A stretch of 64,000 bases of DNA from Mycolicibacterium sp. P9-22. GTDB taxonomy: Bacteria > Actinomycetota > Actinomycetes > Mycobacteriales > Mycobacteriaceae. The DNA lies in NCBI RefSeq assembly GCF_008329585.1, contig NZ_NPKP01000002.1:62001-126000 (forward strand), read 5' to 3'. Below the pieces are notes generated by a model. The model did not search any database. It worked only from the letters and a program-made list of their open reading frames with translations, and had not been told where the DNA came from. How positions within the stretch are numbered: position 1 is the stretch's first letter; each line of letters opens with the position of its first letter. Of the stretch, positions 38,313 to 49,566 are shown in pieces. The position numbers and the translations under genes were made by a program.

Positions 38313-39991
38313 ACACCCTCCGACTCACGGTCGCGGCGCACTGCCGCGGGGTCCTTGACCCGCGCCTGCGGCCCGGTGGATCCGCCCGACTGCCCGGACG
38401 GCTTGAGCGGCAACGGACTCGTGGTGACCTTGTGGCCGCGCACCAGGGGCAGGGTCAGCCGGAAGCAGGCGCCCTTGCCGGGCTCGCCCCATGCCTCCAG
38501 GCGGCCCTGGTGCAGCCGGGCGTCCTCGATGCTGATGGCCAGCCCGAGCCCGGTGCCGCCGGAGCGGCGCACCCGCGACGGATCGGAACGCCAGAACCGG
38601 CTGAACACCAGCTTCTCCTCGCCGGGACGCAGCCCGACACCGTGATCGCGGACGGTGACGGCGACGGTGTCCTCGTCGGCGGCCATCCGGATTTCCACCG
38701 ATTTGCGCTCGGCATGGTCGATGGCGTTGGCGATGAGGTTGCGCAGAATGCGTTCCACCCGGCGCGGATCGACTTCGGCGATCACCCCGTCGGTCGGCAT
38801 GTCGACGTCGAGCTGTACTCCGGCGTCGGCCGCAAGGTGACCGACGTTGTCCAGTGCGCTCTGCACGGTCGAGCGCAGGTCGACCGCCTCCACCGCCAGT
38901 TCGGCGACACCGGCGTCGTGGCGGGAGATCTCCAGCAGGTCGGCCAGCAGAGTTTCGAAGCGGTCGAGTTCGTTGACCATCAGTTCGGTCGAGCGGCGCA
39001 GCGCCGGGTCCAGATCGTCGCTGTGGTCGTGGATCAGGTCGGCGGCCATCCGCACCGTGGTCAGCGGGGTGCGCAGCTCGTGGCTGACATCGGAGGTGAA
39101 GCGGCGCTGCAGGTTTCCGAACTCTTCGAGCTGCGTGATCTGGCGCGACAGGCTCTCGGCCATGTCGTTGAACGAGACCGCCAGCCGCGCCATGTCGTCC
39201 TCACCGCGCACCGGCATACGTTCGGTGAGATGCCCCTCGGCGAAGCGTTCGGCGATCCGGGACGCCGAGCGCACCGGCAACACGATCTGGCGGGCCACCA
39301 GCAGCGCGATCGCCGCGAGCAGACCGAGCAGCACGATGCCACCGGTGGCCATCGTGCCGCGCACCAGGGCGATGGTGGATTCCTCGTTGTTCAGCGGGAA
39401 GATCAGGTACAGCTCAAGATTGGTGACCGACGAGGTGCTGGGGCTTCCGACGATCAGTGCGGGCCCGGAGAACCCGTCGGTGTGCACGGTCGCGTACTGG
39501 TAGCTGACCTGCCCGGCCTGCACGAAATCACGCAGCGCGTCGGGCACCTGCTGCACCGGCCCCGCGGCGGTGGCCGCGCGGGGGCCGTCGCCGGGGACGA
39601 CGAGCACCGCGTCATAGGCGCCGGCCAGCCCCGGTCCGGCGTCGGCCTTGCGATCGACGAGGGTGTTGCGGGCCAGCTGCAGGCTGCTGTCCAGCGAGCG
39701 GGTCTCCTCCCCGCCGACGATGCCGCCGACGGTGTCGCGGGCGCGCTCGATCTCCTCGGTGGCCGCACGCACCTTGACTTCCAGGATGCGGTCGGTGATC
39801 TGGCTGGTCAGCACGAAGCCGAGCACCATGATGACCACGAGCGAGAGCCCCAACGTCAGGGACACCACCCGCAACTGCAGGGACCGGCGCCAGGCAAAGC
39901 TGACCGCACGGCCCACCGCACCCAGCCCGCGCAGCACCGGGGACGGGCCCCGGAAACGGCTACGGACCCGGCGCCGGGTACCCCAGATCAC
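38309..39991 (-). CDS. mtrB: Sensor histidine kinase MtrB
   Basis: 560 residues. It has a first membrane helix around residues 42-62, an extracytoplasmic sensor region, a second helix near 215-235, and a HAMP domain. The HisKA phosphoacceptor lies in [17 protein letters not shown] (His about 303), and the HATPase domain has NAIDHA and [11 protein letters not shown]. MtrB phosphorylates MtrA and couples to septal growth and dnaA control. It is followed by lpqB with a 4-bp overlap and preceded by mtrA with a 28-bp gap. Confidence 0.96.
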   Translation of the reverse strand: MIWGTRRRVRSRFRGPSPVLRGLGAVGRAVSFAWRRSLQLRVVSLTLGLSLVVIMVLGFVLTSQITDRILEVKVRAATEEIERARDTVGGIVGGEETRSLDSSLQLARNTLVDRKADAGPGLAGAYDAVLVVPGDGPRAATAAGPVQQVPDALRDFVQAGQVSYQYATVHTDGFSGPALIVGSPSTSSVTNLELYLIFPLNNEESTIALVRGTMATGGIVLLGLLAAIALLVARQIVLPVRSASRIAERFAEGHLTERMPVRGEDDMARLAVSFNDMAESLSRQITQLEEFGNLQRRFTSDVSHELRTPLTTVRMAADLIHDHSDDLDPALRRSTELMVNELDRFETLLADLLEISRHDAGVAELAVEAVDLRSTVQSALDNVGHLAADAGVQLDVDMPTDGVIAEVDPRRVERILRNLIANAIDHAERKSVEIRMAADEDTVAVTVRDHGVGLRPGEEKLVFSRFWRSDPSRVRRSGGTGLGLAISIEDARLHQGRLEAWGEPGKGACFRLTLPLVRGHKVTTSPLPLKPSGQSGGSTGPQARVKDPAAVRRDRESEGV

Positions 39992-40019
39992 CGGCGCCGC
40001 CCAACCGTGGGCCCACCGA

Positions 40020-40706
40020 TCACGGAGGTCCGGCCTTGTATCCCACTCCTCGAACGGTCAACACCACCTGCGGGTTCTCCGGGTCGGTCTCCACCTTGGC
40101 CCGGAGCCGCTGGACATGCACGTTCACCAACCGGGTGTCCGCGGGATGCCGGTAACCCCACACCTGCTCGAGCAGCACGTCACGAGTGAACACCTGGCGC
40201 GGTTTACGCGCCAGTGCCACCAGCAGGTCGAACTCCAGCGGTGTCAGCGAGATCTGCTCACCGGCGCGGGTCACCTTGTGCGCGGGCACATCGATCTCGA
40301 TGTCGTGGATGGACAGCATCTCGGCGGGTTCGTCGTCGTTGCGGCGCAACCGGGCCCGCACCCGGGCCACCAGTTCCTTCGGCTTGAACGGCTTCATCAC
40401 GTAGTCGTCGGCGCCGGACTCCAGGCCGAGCACCACGTCGACGGTGTCGGTCTTGGCGGTGAGCATCACGATCGGCACACCGGAGTCGGCCCGCAGCACA
40501 CGGCAGACGTCGATACCGTTCATGCCGGGCAACATCAGATCGAGCAGCACCAGATCGGGCCGCAACTCCCGCACGGCGGTGAGCGCCTGGGTGCCGTCTC
40601 CGATGACTGCAGTGTCGAAACCCTCCCCACGGAGCACGATGGTGAGCATCTCAGCCAGCGAGGGGTCGTCATCGACGACCAGGATCCGTTGCCTCATGGT
40701 GACCAT
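40020..40706 (-). CDS. mtrA: Response regulator MtrA (OmpR family)
   Basis: 228 residues. The receiver domain has the acidic pocket VVDDD, the phospho-acceptor Asp in [13 protein letters not shown] (about 56) and the conserved Lys in YVMKPFKP. The C-terminal winged helix ([20 protein letters not shown]) binds DNA. It is almost identical to M. tuberculosis MtrA. The start could be ATG 40706 (MVTMRQRI) or 40697 (MRQRI). MtrA is essential and regulates cell division, cell-wall and replication genes. Confidence 0.97.
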   Translation of the reverse strand: MVTMRQRILVVDDDPSLAEMLTIVLRGEGFDTAVIGDGTQALTAVRELRPDLVLLDLMLPGMNGIDVCRVLRADSGVPIVMLTAKTDTVDVVLGLESGADDYVMKPFKPKELVARVRARLRRNDDEPAEMLSIHDIEIDVPAHKVTRAGEQISLTPLEFDLLVALARKPRQVFTRDVLLEQVWGYRHPADTRLVNVHVQRLRAKVETDPENPQVVLTVRGVGYKAGPP

Positions 40707-40814
40707 GGTGTCACCACAAGGCGACAAAACCCGGGTGCCACACGCGGGTTTCTCGGGGTTATCGGTCGATGTCAGGCGATGCGGTCGCCGATCGCGCACC
40801 GACGGCCGCCGCGG

Positions 40815-41438
40815 CTAGAGCCTGGCGGCAAGCGCGGCCGGGTCCGCATCCGGGGGTACGACGATCCAGTTGCCGGCCCAGTTCGCGGCGGCCAGCCCGG
40901 CATAGGCCGCGGCGGTGCGCTGCTGCAGGCCACGGTCGCGTTCATAGGCATCGCGGACCCGGTCGGCCTCCTGCTCGGCCCGGCGCCGCGCCCGCTCGTC
41001 CGCCAACTCGACCGAAACATCGAGCAGCAGTTGATGATCGGGCCTCGGCAAGCCGAACCGGTCGAACTCCAGGCCGTACACCCAGTCGACGACCTCCCCG
41101 TCGGTGCCCTGATCCAGGCGCGCGGCGCTGTAGGCGGCGTTGGAGGCGACATAGCGATCCAGGATCACGACGTCATGGGTGGCCGACAACCGTTGGATCT
41201 CGTCCTTGGCCCCGGCCCGGTCCAGTGCGAACAACGTCGCCATCGCGTACACCGAGTCGCTGAGATCGCCGTGCTTGCCGTGCAGCGCCTCGGCGGCCAG
41301 ATCGGCGTGCACCGATGCGCCGTAGCGCGGGAAGGCCAGTGTGGTGACCGTTTTCCCGCCGGCCTGCAAGGCCGCGCGCAGCCCCTCGGTCAACGTGCGC
41401 TTACCGGCGCCGTCCAGGCCTTCGATCACGATCAGCAC
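40815..41438 (-). CDS. tmk: Thymidylate kinase
   Basis: 207 residues. The P-loop is EGLDGAGKRTLTEGL (about 6-20) and the DR motif is VVILDRYVASNAAYSAAR. Phosphorylation of dTMP to dTDP is essential for DNA synthesis. GTG 41438 starts the protein (MLIVIEGLDGAGK). It lies immediately upstream of mtrA in the conserved tmk-mtrA-mtrB-lpqB order, with a 108-bp gap. Confidence 0.95.
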   Translation of the reverse strand: MLIVIEGLDGAGKRTLTEGLRAALQAGGKTVTTLAFPRYGASVHADLAAEALHGKHGDLSDSVYAMATLFALDRAGAKDEIQRLSATHDVVILDRYVASNAAYSAARLDQGTDGEVVDWVYGLEFDRFGLPRPDHQLLLDVSVELADERARRRAEQEADRVRDAYERDRGLQQRTAAAYAGLAAANWAGNWIVVPPDADPAALAARL

Positions 41439-41447
41439 GCTGCGAGC

Positions 41448-42263
41448 TTAGGCCCCGGTCATCCAGCCGAGCACCGTCAGGCCCACCACGGCGATCAGCA
41501 GCAGCGGCCCCGCGACGCCGGCAAGTCCTGTCGCACCGGCGACGACGGCGACCCCGACCGTGGCCGCCACCCCGAGGAACAGCAGCCGCGCCGCCAACAG
41601 CCACTTGCTGCCCAGCACGGCCCGCAGCGTCGCGCCGGGGACGGTGCGCACCGTCCACCCGATGGCGACGAGCAACGGCACCGTCAGCAGGGCCGCGACC
41701 ACCCGCGGCAACGCGGTCGCCATTGCGTCCTCGTGCATGGCACCCACCGCGATGAGCGCCGAGGCCAGCAGGACCACCGACGCGGTCGCCCAGCGCAACA
41801 CGCGGGTGAGCGCCAGCGCGATGTTCCCCAGCGCCAGCGGCGCAAGTCCCGGATCCAGCCGGGCCGCCTCCAGCAGGCCGCGCACCGCCTTGGTGGTGGT
41901 GCCCATCCGCAGTCTGCCGACGGCCAGGTTGTGCACGGCCAGCGCATGATCGGGTTGCAGGCGCAACGCCTGCAGATAGTCGGCCTCGGCCGCCTGCGCA
42001 CCCGACAGGGAGCGCTGCAGGTCCCCGCGCAGCACCAGCGCATCCGGTGAGTCCGGACTCAGCCGCAGCGTCGCGTCGACGACCGCCAGCGCATCGCGGT
42101 CGCGGCCGGACTCGCGCAGCAGGCTGGCGTAGGTGTACTGCGCCAGAGCCGAATTGGGATGGGCGGCGGCCGTCTGCCAGGCCAATGTCAACGCCTCGGC
42201 GACCCGTCCCTGTCCGTACAGCGTCAGCGCCTGCGACCCCATGGCAGCGACATCCCCCGACAT
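41448..42263 (-). CDS. TPR-domain membrane protein
   Basis: 271 residues. The N-terminal half contains tetratricopeptide repeats (ALTLYGQGRVAEALTLAWQ, DALVLRGDLQRSLSGAQAAEADYLQAL), followed by four to five hydrophobic helices from about residue 150. The start at MSGDVAAMG is supported by AGGAGGGG just upstream. It is probably a membrane-anchored scaffold; no function can be assigned. It stands between tmk (9-bp gap) and the secreted lipase. Confidence 0.8.
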   Translation of the reverse strand: MSGDVAAMGSQALTLYGQGRVAEALTLAWQTAAAHPNSALAQYTYASLLRESGRDRDALAVVDATLRLSPDSPDALVLRGDLQRSLSGAQAAEADYLQALRLQPDHALAVHNLAVGRLRMGTTTKAVRGLLEAARLDPGLAPLALGNIALALTRVLRWATASVVLLASALIAVGAMHEDAMATALPRVVAALLTVPLLVAIGWTVRTVPGATLRAVLGSKWLLAARLLFLGVAATVGVAVVAGATGLAGVAGPLLLIAVVGLTVLGWMTGA

Positions 42264-42336
42264 ATCCCCTCCTCGCCCGACGTGAAATAGATGGCGAGGA
42301 ATCGACCACATGTCGCCACCGAATTCACGTTCGACC

Positions 42337-43644
42337 CTAGAACTGCCCGCAGTTCGGTGCCGTCGGCACCCCGTTGAACCGGTCGGCAATCCACTGCATG
42401 GCCGGTTCCCCGTCGACGAGCATCGGCAGCGCGTGGTTGATGACGAGTTTGTTGAACAGCGGCGGTTGTTCGTTGGTCCGGAACTCGATATCGCTGCCCT
42501 TGGCGCACCAGTCCCTGCCGAGTTGCGCGGCGGGACCGTAGGGCACCAGCGGGTCGAAGCGGTTGCTGTTGATCAGCACGGGCGCATTGGGCCGCAGGGT
42601 GCCGAGCTTCTGCAGGTCCAGCAGGCCACGGAATTGCGGGTCCGACAACAACTCCGGAATGGGATGGTTGAAGTAGGGCTGCAGGTGCCGGAACATGAAC
42701 TTGGCGATCGATTCCGCGACGCACTGGTCCTTGGTCTTGTCGACGAAATCCATCCCGCGGGGTGTGAGCAGCGCCCGGATCTTGGGCTCCGCCTCCGGGT
42801 AGGACTGGAAGACGCTGTTGAGCGCGTAGCCGATGACACCGACCAGGGCACTGCCGTCGGCGTACGGCAGCAACTCGGCCAGATCGGCCGGCGGCGCACC
42901 GGCGTACGTTCCCACGATATTGAGCTCGGGGGCATAGGCCGCGGCCAGTTCGGCGGCAGAGCCCGCTGCGCCGCCGCCCTGTGAGTAGCCCCAGAAGGCA
43001 ATGGGCCCACCGGGTGTCAGCGACGTGTCCGCCAGTTTCCGCGCGGCCCGCGCGGCATCGAGCATGGCGTGGCCCTGCGAGAGCCGGTTGACGTAGCTGT
43101 GCGTCACCCCGATGGTGCCCAGGCCTTCGTAGTCGGTCATCACGATGGCGAACCCGCGGGCCACCATGGTGGCGACGAACAGTTCTTCGTAGTTGAAGGC
43201 GATGTCCAGGTACGGCGACCAGTGGATGCCCTGGTTGAACTGCCGCGATGGCGCGCACTGGTCGGCCTGGCCCTGCGTGCCGGGACCGTAGACGATCAGT
43301 GGTCGCGGCCCCTGCCCCGGCCACGCATTCCAGGGCTCGAAGTAGGTGCCGGTCACCACATTCGGGTTCCCGCGCGCATCGGTGCTGCGGTACATGATGC
43401 GGGTCCCGTCGGCCATGATGTGGCCCAACTCGCCGGAGGGCTCCAACACCAGCCGGGACGGCTCGGTGCGGACGAGCTCGCCGGGCGCGACGTCCGGCAA
43501 CGGATTCGGTGGTGTGTAGAACGCGGTGTATTCGTCCTCGTTGTAGTACGGATACCAGTCGTCAGCATGCGCCAAACCGGTTGTGACACAACTGATGACA
43601 AACGCAAAAGACAGCACGACAAACACAGCCCCGGCCCGAATCAC
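42337..43644 (-). CDS. Secreted lipase (secretory LIP family)
   Basis: 435 residues. A signal peptide covers about 1-27, ending at GLAHA. The alpha/beta hydrolase nucleophile lies in GYSQGGG (Ser about 220), and a His near VINHALPML is a candidate triad member. The family (PF03583-like) contains fungal-type secretory lipases and mycobacterial homologues acting on acylglycerols or esters. It lies between a TPR gene and a lipoprotein gene, in a stretch that is not in M. tuberculosis at this position. Confidence 0.85.
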   Translation of the reverse strand: MIRAGAVFVVLSFAFVISCVTTGLAHADDWYPYYNEDEYTAFYTPPNPLPDVAPGELVRTEPSRLVLEPSGELGHIMADGTRIMYRSTDARGNPNVVTGTYFEPWNAWPGQGPRPLIVYGPGTQGQADQCAPSRQFNQGIHWSPYLDIAFNYEELFVATMVARGFAIVMTDYEGLGTIGVTHSYVNRLSQGHAMLDAARAARKLADTSLTPGGPIAFWGYSQGGGAAGSAAELAAAYAPELNIVGTYAGAPPADLAELLPYADGSALVGVIGYALNSVFQSYPEAEPKIRALLTPRGMDFVDKTKDQCVAESIAKFMFRHLQPYFNHPIPELLSDPQFRGLLDLQKLGTLRPNAPVLINSNRFDPLVPYGPAAQLGRDWCAKGSDIEFRTNEQPPLFNKLVINHALPMLVDGEPAMQWIADRFNGVPTAPNCGQF

Positions 43645-43823
43645 TACCGGACAGTAACAAACAGGTAGCCGAATGGCTACGGATTCATGACATGTCGTTC
43701 AAGGGCGCAGATGTAACGCCGGAGAATCGACGACCAGCGAAAACGCCGGCGACTTTGCTCGGCAATCCAGCGCCGAGGCGATCGCCGAGGTGCGCGAGCT
43801 ACCGACCTCGTCGCGCCGGACGA

Positions 43824-44291
43824 TCAGTCGAGGCTGGTCGCCTGCAGCACGAGCGTCGCCTCAGCGCGGTCCAGGAACGCGTACGTGCTGGTGGAATCGG
43901 AGGAAAAACCGGCGTCGAGAAGTTCGCCGGTGAGAAACGGGCCGGGCGGCACCTCCGCGGAAAGCGCGTCCTGAACTTTCGGCGCGCGACCGGTGTCGGT
44001 CGGCTTGAACTGGGTCACCATGGCGTCCGCCACGGCCGGCGACAACGTCACGACCGCGTCCGTCCAGCGCACGGCGGCGTCGGCGTCGCCCCCGGCCGGG
44101 TCACCCCACTGCAGCCAGGCCACCGATTCCGGGGCGCCGATACCGGGAAACACCTTGGCCAGACCGGGGATATCGCGATGCACATCGGTCGGCGGGGGCG
44201 GCGCTTGCGGCGCCGCCACCTCTGCCGACGGAGCCGAACAGCCGATCGCCACGGCGGCACCGAGGGCCGCCGTGGCGATACTGCGCAACAT
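43824..44291 (-). CDS. Hypothetical lipoprotein upstream of the lipase gene
   Basis: 155 residues. The signal peptide MLRSIATAALGAAVAIGC ends in a lipobox-like AIGC (Cys18), followed by a proline-rich linker. The mature domain has no motif I recognise. It starts 11 bp after the sahH stop, in the same direction, so it may be expressed from the sahH transcript. An alternative GTG start at 44297 would add two residues. Confidence 0.7.
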   Translation of the reverse strand: MLRSIATAALGAAVAIGCSAPSAEVAAPQAPPPPTDVHRDIPGLAKVFPGIGAPESVAWLQWGDPAGGDADAAVRWTDAVVTLSPAVADAMVTQFKPTDTGRAPKVQDALSAEVPPGPFLTGELLDAGFSSDSTSTYAFLDRAEATLVLQATSLD

Positions 44292-44302
44292 CCGCACCGG
44301 GA

Positions 44303-45763
<1,461 letters not shown>

Positions 45764-45887
45764 GTGGATAGAGCCCCTTATTCATCGTCGTCGGAGAATC
45801 AGTGTTGCCCAGCTCGCACAGCCGTGCGCGGGCGACACCGGTGGCCTGCGGGCTCGCGGGACAGGCACTTCTGCAGCGCTCTGCCAG

Positions 45888-46565
45888 CTACCGGGTGTCT
45901 ATGACACCGTACCGCTCTGCGAACGGCGTCATAAGCCTGGCCAGATCCATGGCCACATCGTGGTCGGCTTCCGGGGGCATGGACACGTAGCTCATGGCCA
46001 GCCGGACGATGGCGCGGGCCAGTACCCCGGAATCCTCGTCGGTGGCCTTTATCCAGCTGTGCTGAAAGGTCTCGGTCAGCCGCTGCGAGCACCTGGTGAT
46101 GATCGGCCCGCTGTCGGTGGTGATGATCTGCAGCAGGTCGGGCTTGGCTTCCCCGTTGAGCAGCGAGATCACCAGCGGATCCGATGCCGATTCCAGGAAG
46201 AATGCGCGGAAACCCTCGAGGAAGGCCTCATAGACGCGCCCGACGTTGTTGTTGATCGCGGCGTCGACGGCGTTGACCAGGCGATCGGCCAGCCGCAGCG
46301 CATATCCCTCGGCCAGGCCCTGCCGCGATCCGAACTCGTTGTAGATGGTCTGACGGCTGATACCGGCCGCCCGCGCGACATCGGTGAGGGTGATCGAGGA
46401 CCAATCCCGCACCAGCAGCATGTCCCGCATCCCGTCCAGGATCGAGTCACGCAACAGCACCCGCGAAGCCTCGGCATAGGGCACGCGCGGTGCCCCACGG
46501 CGGGGCGAGGGTGCGCTCATAGCCGCGACCCTATAACTTCGCGGGGCTCTTGCGGTCGTTGTCAT
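45888..46565 (-). CDS. TetR-family regulator at the end of the alkB operon
   Basis: 225 residues. The N-terminal HTH ([24 protein letters not shown], about 58-82) is followed by a helical ligand domain. Position and type match Rv3249c, which binds fatty acids. The start is shown at 46565, overlapping the rubB stop (ATGA); ATG 46520, preceded by TATAGGGT at leaderless spacing, would give 210 residues, nearer the Rv3249c length. It probably represses alkB-rubA-rubB and may control desA3. Confidence 0.85.
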   Translation of the reverse strand: MTTTARAPRSYRVAAMSAPSPRRGAPRVPYAEASRVLLRDSILDGMRDMLLVRDWSSITLTDVARAAGISRQTIYNEFGSRQGLAEGYALRLADRLVNAVDAAINNNVGRVYEAFLEGFRAFFLESASDPLVISLLNGEAKPDLLQIITTDSGPIITRCSQRLTETFQHSWIKATDEDSGVLARAIVRLAMSYVSMPPEADHDVAMDLARLMTPFAERYGVIDTR

Positions 46566-46747
46566 GGCCGCGCGACCTCGATCATCTCGAAATCCGTTTT
46601 GGCCGCGCCACAGTCCGGGCAGCTCCAGTCCTCGGGGATGTCATCCCATCGGGTGCCCGGGGCGATACCGTCCTCCGGCCAGCCCTTCTCCTCGTCGTAT
46701 TCGAATCCGCACTGCACGCAGACGAACAGCTTGTAAGCGTCGCTCAT
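46562..46747 (-). CDS. rubB: Rubredoxin RubB
   Basis: 61 residues with iron ligands Cys10, Cys13, Cys43 and Cys46 (CVQCGFEYD and WSCPDCG). It shuttles electrons to the alkane hydroxylase. The ATG overlaps the rubA stop (ATGA). Conservation of both rubredoxins suggests separate electron-transfer steps, as AlkG1- and AlkG2-type proteins. Confidence 0.95.
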   Translation of the reverse strand: MSDAYKLFVCVQCGFEYDEEKGWPEDGIAPGTRWDDIPEDWSCPDCGAAKTDFEMIEVARP

Positions 46748-46917
46748 GACACTGCTCCCATCTCTTCGAAATCGACCTTCTCCCGCACCGCGCAATCCGG
46801 ACAGGGCCAGTCCTCGGGAATCTCGGACCACCCGGTGCCGGCCGAAAAGCCCTCGCGCGGAGCGCCTTTGGCTTCGTCGTACACGTAATCGCAGCCGGGA
46901 CAGCGGTAGGCGCTCAC
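46744..46917 (-). CDS. rubA: Rubredoxin RubA
   Basis: 57 residues: [12 protein letters not shown] with Cys6 and Cys9, and WPCPDCAV with Cys39 and Cys42. The start is GTG (VSAYRCPGC), overlapping the alkB stop (GTGA); the stop overlaps the rubB ATG. It is short and easily missed by length cut-offs. It donates electrons to AlkB with RubB. Confidence 0.95.
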   Translation of the reverse strand: MSAYRCPGCDYVYDEAKGAPREGFSAGTGWSEIPEDWPCPDCAVREKVDFEEMGAVS

Positions 46918-48140
46918 CGGTCGGCCCCGTACTTGGCCAGCACCTTGTCACGCATCCGCGGGTGGATGTTCACCTTGGTGATATCACCGTCGTAGTGGGC
47001 CAGCACGCGATGGTCCATCACCTTGCGCCACAGCGGCGGGAAGTAGGTCAGTCCGACCATCGACGCGTAACCGCTGGGCAGGTTCGGCGCACCCTCCATG
47101 CTGCGCAGCGTCTGGTAGCGACGCGTCGGGTTGGCGTGGTGATCGCTGTGCCGTTGCAGGTGATAGAGGAAAAGGTTGGTGACGATGTGGTCGGAGTTCC
47201 AGCTGTGCTCGGGGGCGCAGCGTTCGTAGCGCCCGCTGGCGGTCTTCTGCCGCAGCAGCCCGTAGTGCTCCAGGTAGTTCACCGTTTCGAGCAGCGAGAA
47301 GCCGAACACCACGGACATCACGACATAGGGCAGCACGGCGACACCGAAGACCGCGATGATCGCCCCGTACAACACCACCGACATCGCCCAGGCGTTCAGC
47401 ACATCGTTGGACCAGTGCCACTTGCTCTTGCCGGCCCGCTCGAGGCGCTTGGCCTCCAGCTCCCACGAGGATTTCAGGCTGCCCCACACACTGCGCGGCA
47501 GGAACTCCCAGAACGTCTCGCCGAATCGCGCGGACGCCGGATCCTCCGGGGTGGCGACGCGGACGTGGTGGCCGCGATTGTGCTCGATGAAGAAGTGGCC
47601 GTAGCAGGTCTGCGCGAGCGTGATCTTGCCCAGCCAGCGCTCGATGGACTCCTTCTTGTGGCCCATCTCGTGCGCGGTGTTGATGCCGACACCGCCCATC
47701 ATGCCGACCGAGAGCGCCAGGCCGATCTTGGCCGCCCAGCTCAGCCCGCCGTCGAAGCCGAGCCAACTCAGATCCGACGCGGTGAACAGATAGGCGCCGA
47801 GCACCAGGGTCAGGTACTGGAACGGAATGAAGCTGTAGGTGCAGTAGCGGTAGTACTTGTCGTTCTCCAGCCGATCGGCCAGCTCGTCGGGCGGGTTCTC
47901 GCCGTCGGGCCCGAACATGCGGTCCAGCACCGGCAACACGATGTACACCAGGATGGGCCCGATCCAGAACGGCACCTGCGCCGCCGCGTGCCATCCGAAC
48001 TGGTTGAACCCCCAGACGATCGGCAGCATCACCAGCACCGCGGTGGGCACGATCAGCCCCATGAGCCATAGGTAGCGCTTGCGGTCCCGCCAATCAGCGG
48101 CCGGATGCGGCGGTCGGTCGGTATCGGTCTGCGACGTCAT
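46914..48140 (-). CDS. alkB: Alkane 1-monooxygenase AlkB
   Basis: 408 residues. Several hydrophobic helices surround the di-iron histidine clusters [23 protein letters not shown] and [11 protein letters not shown]. It hydroxylates medium or long n-alkanes at the terminal carbon. ATG 48140 has AGGAGG 10 nt upstream; TTG 48149 lies too close to the Shine-Dalgarno. The genes alkB-rubA-rubB form a fully overlapping operon. It corresponds to Rv3252c. Confidence 0.95.
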   Translation of the reverse strand: MTSQTDTDRPPHPAADWRDRKRYLWLMGLIVPTAVLVMLPIVWGFNQFGWHAAAQVPFWIGPILVYIVLPVLDRMFGPDGENPPDELADRLENDKYYRYCTYSFIPFQYLTLVLGAYLFTASDLSWLGFDGGLSWAAKIGLALSVGMMGGVGINTAHEMGHKKESIERWLGKITLAQTCYGHFFIEHNRGHHVRVATPEDPASARFGETFWEFLPRSVWGSLKSSWELEAKRLERAGKSKWHWSNDVLNAWAMSVVLYGAIIAVFGVAVLPYVVMSVVFGFSLLETVNYLEHYGLLRQKTASGRYERCAPEHSWNSDHIVTNLFLYHLQRHSDHHANPTRRYQTLRSMEGAPNLPSGYASMVGLTYFPPLWRKVMDHRVLAHYDGDITKVNIHPRMRDKVLAKYGADR

Positions 48141-48179
48141 CGTCAACACCTCCTGTGAGTGCCATCACTATTGATGTTG

Positions 48180-48216
48180 ACTATAGAGCGCGTTTTGTCC
48201 CGTGTCTAGACAAAAC
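48180..48216 (-). promoter_or_regulatory. alkB promoter and operator-like inverted repeat
   Basis: GTTTTGTC (48192-48199) and GACAAAAC (48209-48216) form a perfect inverted repeat with 9 nt between arms. A TATAGT -10 box (48185-48180 on the minus strand) lies just downstream, so a bound repressor would cover the -35 region. The TetR gene in this operon is the obvious candidate. Confidence 0.65.
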
Positions 48217-48335
48217 ATCCATGTTTGTAAACTCGGTGAGGCGCGAGCGTGCACCCAGAGCGCGAAACGTCGGTGAAAGTGGATCTCCATGCACCGTCGG
48301 CGCACACGCGCGCGACAGCGGCGGGGTAAGCGCCG

Positions 48336-49562
48336 TCAGATGCCGACGGTGACCCGGAAGAGCTTGGCGGGCGCGGCGGCGCGCAACCGGATGGGGCCGT
48401 CATCGGCGGCCACCCAGGCGGCGGCGCCGCGTTCCAGGGTCACCGCGACATCGGAGGCATACACCTGCACCGTGCCCTCGGTGCACAGCAGCACCTGCGG
48501 TCCGGCGTGTTCGGCGGGCGCGTCGACCTCCCGGCCGACCTTGTCCTCGCCCACCTGCAGCACGGACACCGCGAACTCCGGGGCCGGGGTGTCATAGATC
48601 AACTCCGCCCCGTCGCGGATGGCCCGCGGCAGGATCACCGAGTCGTCGGCGGGAGTGAAGTCCAGCACCCGCAGCAGCTCGGGCACGTCCACGTGTTTCG
48701 GGGTCAACCCGCCGCGTAGCACATTGTCGGAGTTCGCCATCACCTCGACGCCCACCCCGTGCAGGTAGGCATGCAGGTTGCCGGCCGGAAGATAGATGCC
48801 CTCGCCGGGTTGCAGCGTGATGCGGTTCAACAGGATCGCGGCCAGCACACCGGCGTCGCCGGGATAGCGTTCGCCGAGCTCCAGGATCGTCTTGGCTTCG
48901 GCCTGGAATGTCGTTTCGCCGGAACGGATGTAGTTGATCGCGCCGTCGAGCACCGCAGGCACCAGCACGTCGAGTGCCGGCTGCGGTGCGGTGATCCAGG
49001 TGGTGAACAGCGCCCGCAACCCGTCGGCGTCGGACTGGCCCTTGAGCAGCGTGATGTAGGGGTCCAGATCTGCCACCGCCAGCGCACGCATGAACTCCGC
49101 GCTGCGGTCGGCCCTGCGGAATCCGGCCAGCGCCTCGAACTGCCCCAGCGCGACGATCAATTCCGGCTTGTGGCTGGCGTCGCGGTAGTTGCGGGTCGGT
49201 GCCGTCACCGGAATGCCCAGCCGCTCTTCGCGTTCGAATCCGTGCACCGCCTGCTGGCTACTGGGATGAGCCTGCAGCGACAACGGTTCGTCGGCGGCCA
49301 GCACCTTGGCCAGGAAGGGCAAGGTGTCACCGAACCGCGACCGCGCCCCGTCACCGAGCTGCCCCTCGGGGTCGGCGCCGATCATCTCCAGCAACGAGCG
49401 CTCACCGTCATCGGTCGCGCAGTGCGCAGGATCACCAGGATGCGCACCGAACCACAGTTCTGCCTCGGGATGTTGTGTGGGGCTTTGCCTTCCGGTGAAT
49501 TCGGCGATCGCAGTGCGCGACCCCCACGCATACTTTCGGACGGCTCCTCGGAGCAGATTCAC
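48336..49562 (-). CDS. manA: Mannose-6-phosphate isomerase
   Basis: 408 residues, type I phosphomannose isomerase. The metal-binding segments are EAELWFGAHPGDPA and LQAHPSSQQAV, with the catalytic-site region YLPAGNLHAYLHGVGVEVMANSDN near residues 255-280. It interconverts fructose-6-phosphate and mannose-6-phosphate for mannan, lipomannan and phosphatidylinositol mannoside synthesis. GTG 49562 lies 4 bp after the SIS-like gene. Confidence 0.94.
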   Translation of the reverse strand: MNLLRGAVRKYAWGSRTAIAEFTGRQSPTQHPEAELWFGAHPGDPAHCATDDGERSLLEMIGADPEGQLGDGARSRFGDTLPFLAKVLAADEPLSLQAHPSSQQAVHGFEREERLGIPVTAPTRNYRDASHKPELIVALGQFEALAGFRRADRSAEFMRALAVADLDPYITLLKGQSDADGLRALFTTWITAPQPALDVLVPAVLDGAINYIRSGETTFQAEAKTILELGERYPGDAGVLAAILLNRITLQPGEGIYLPAGNLHAYLHGVGVEVMANSDNVLRGGLTPKHVDVPELLRVLDFTPADDSVILPRAIRDGAELIYDTPAPEFAVSVLQVGEDKVGREVDAPAEHAGPQVLLCTEGTVQVYASDVAVTLERGAAAWVAADDGPIRLRAAAPAKLFRVTVGI

Positions 49563-49566
49563 ACCC

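Noticed and set aside
46366..46384. Possible second regulator gene antisense to TetR
   Set aside because: The opposite frame has no start, no Shine-Dalgarno and no motif; the TetR helix-turn-helix on the minus strand accounts for the sequence.
48147..48149. TTG start of alkB
   Set aside because: The AGGAGG Shine-Dalgarno lies only one base from this codon, too close to use. The ATG at 48140 has normal spacing.
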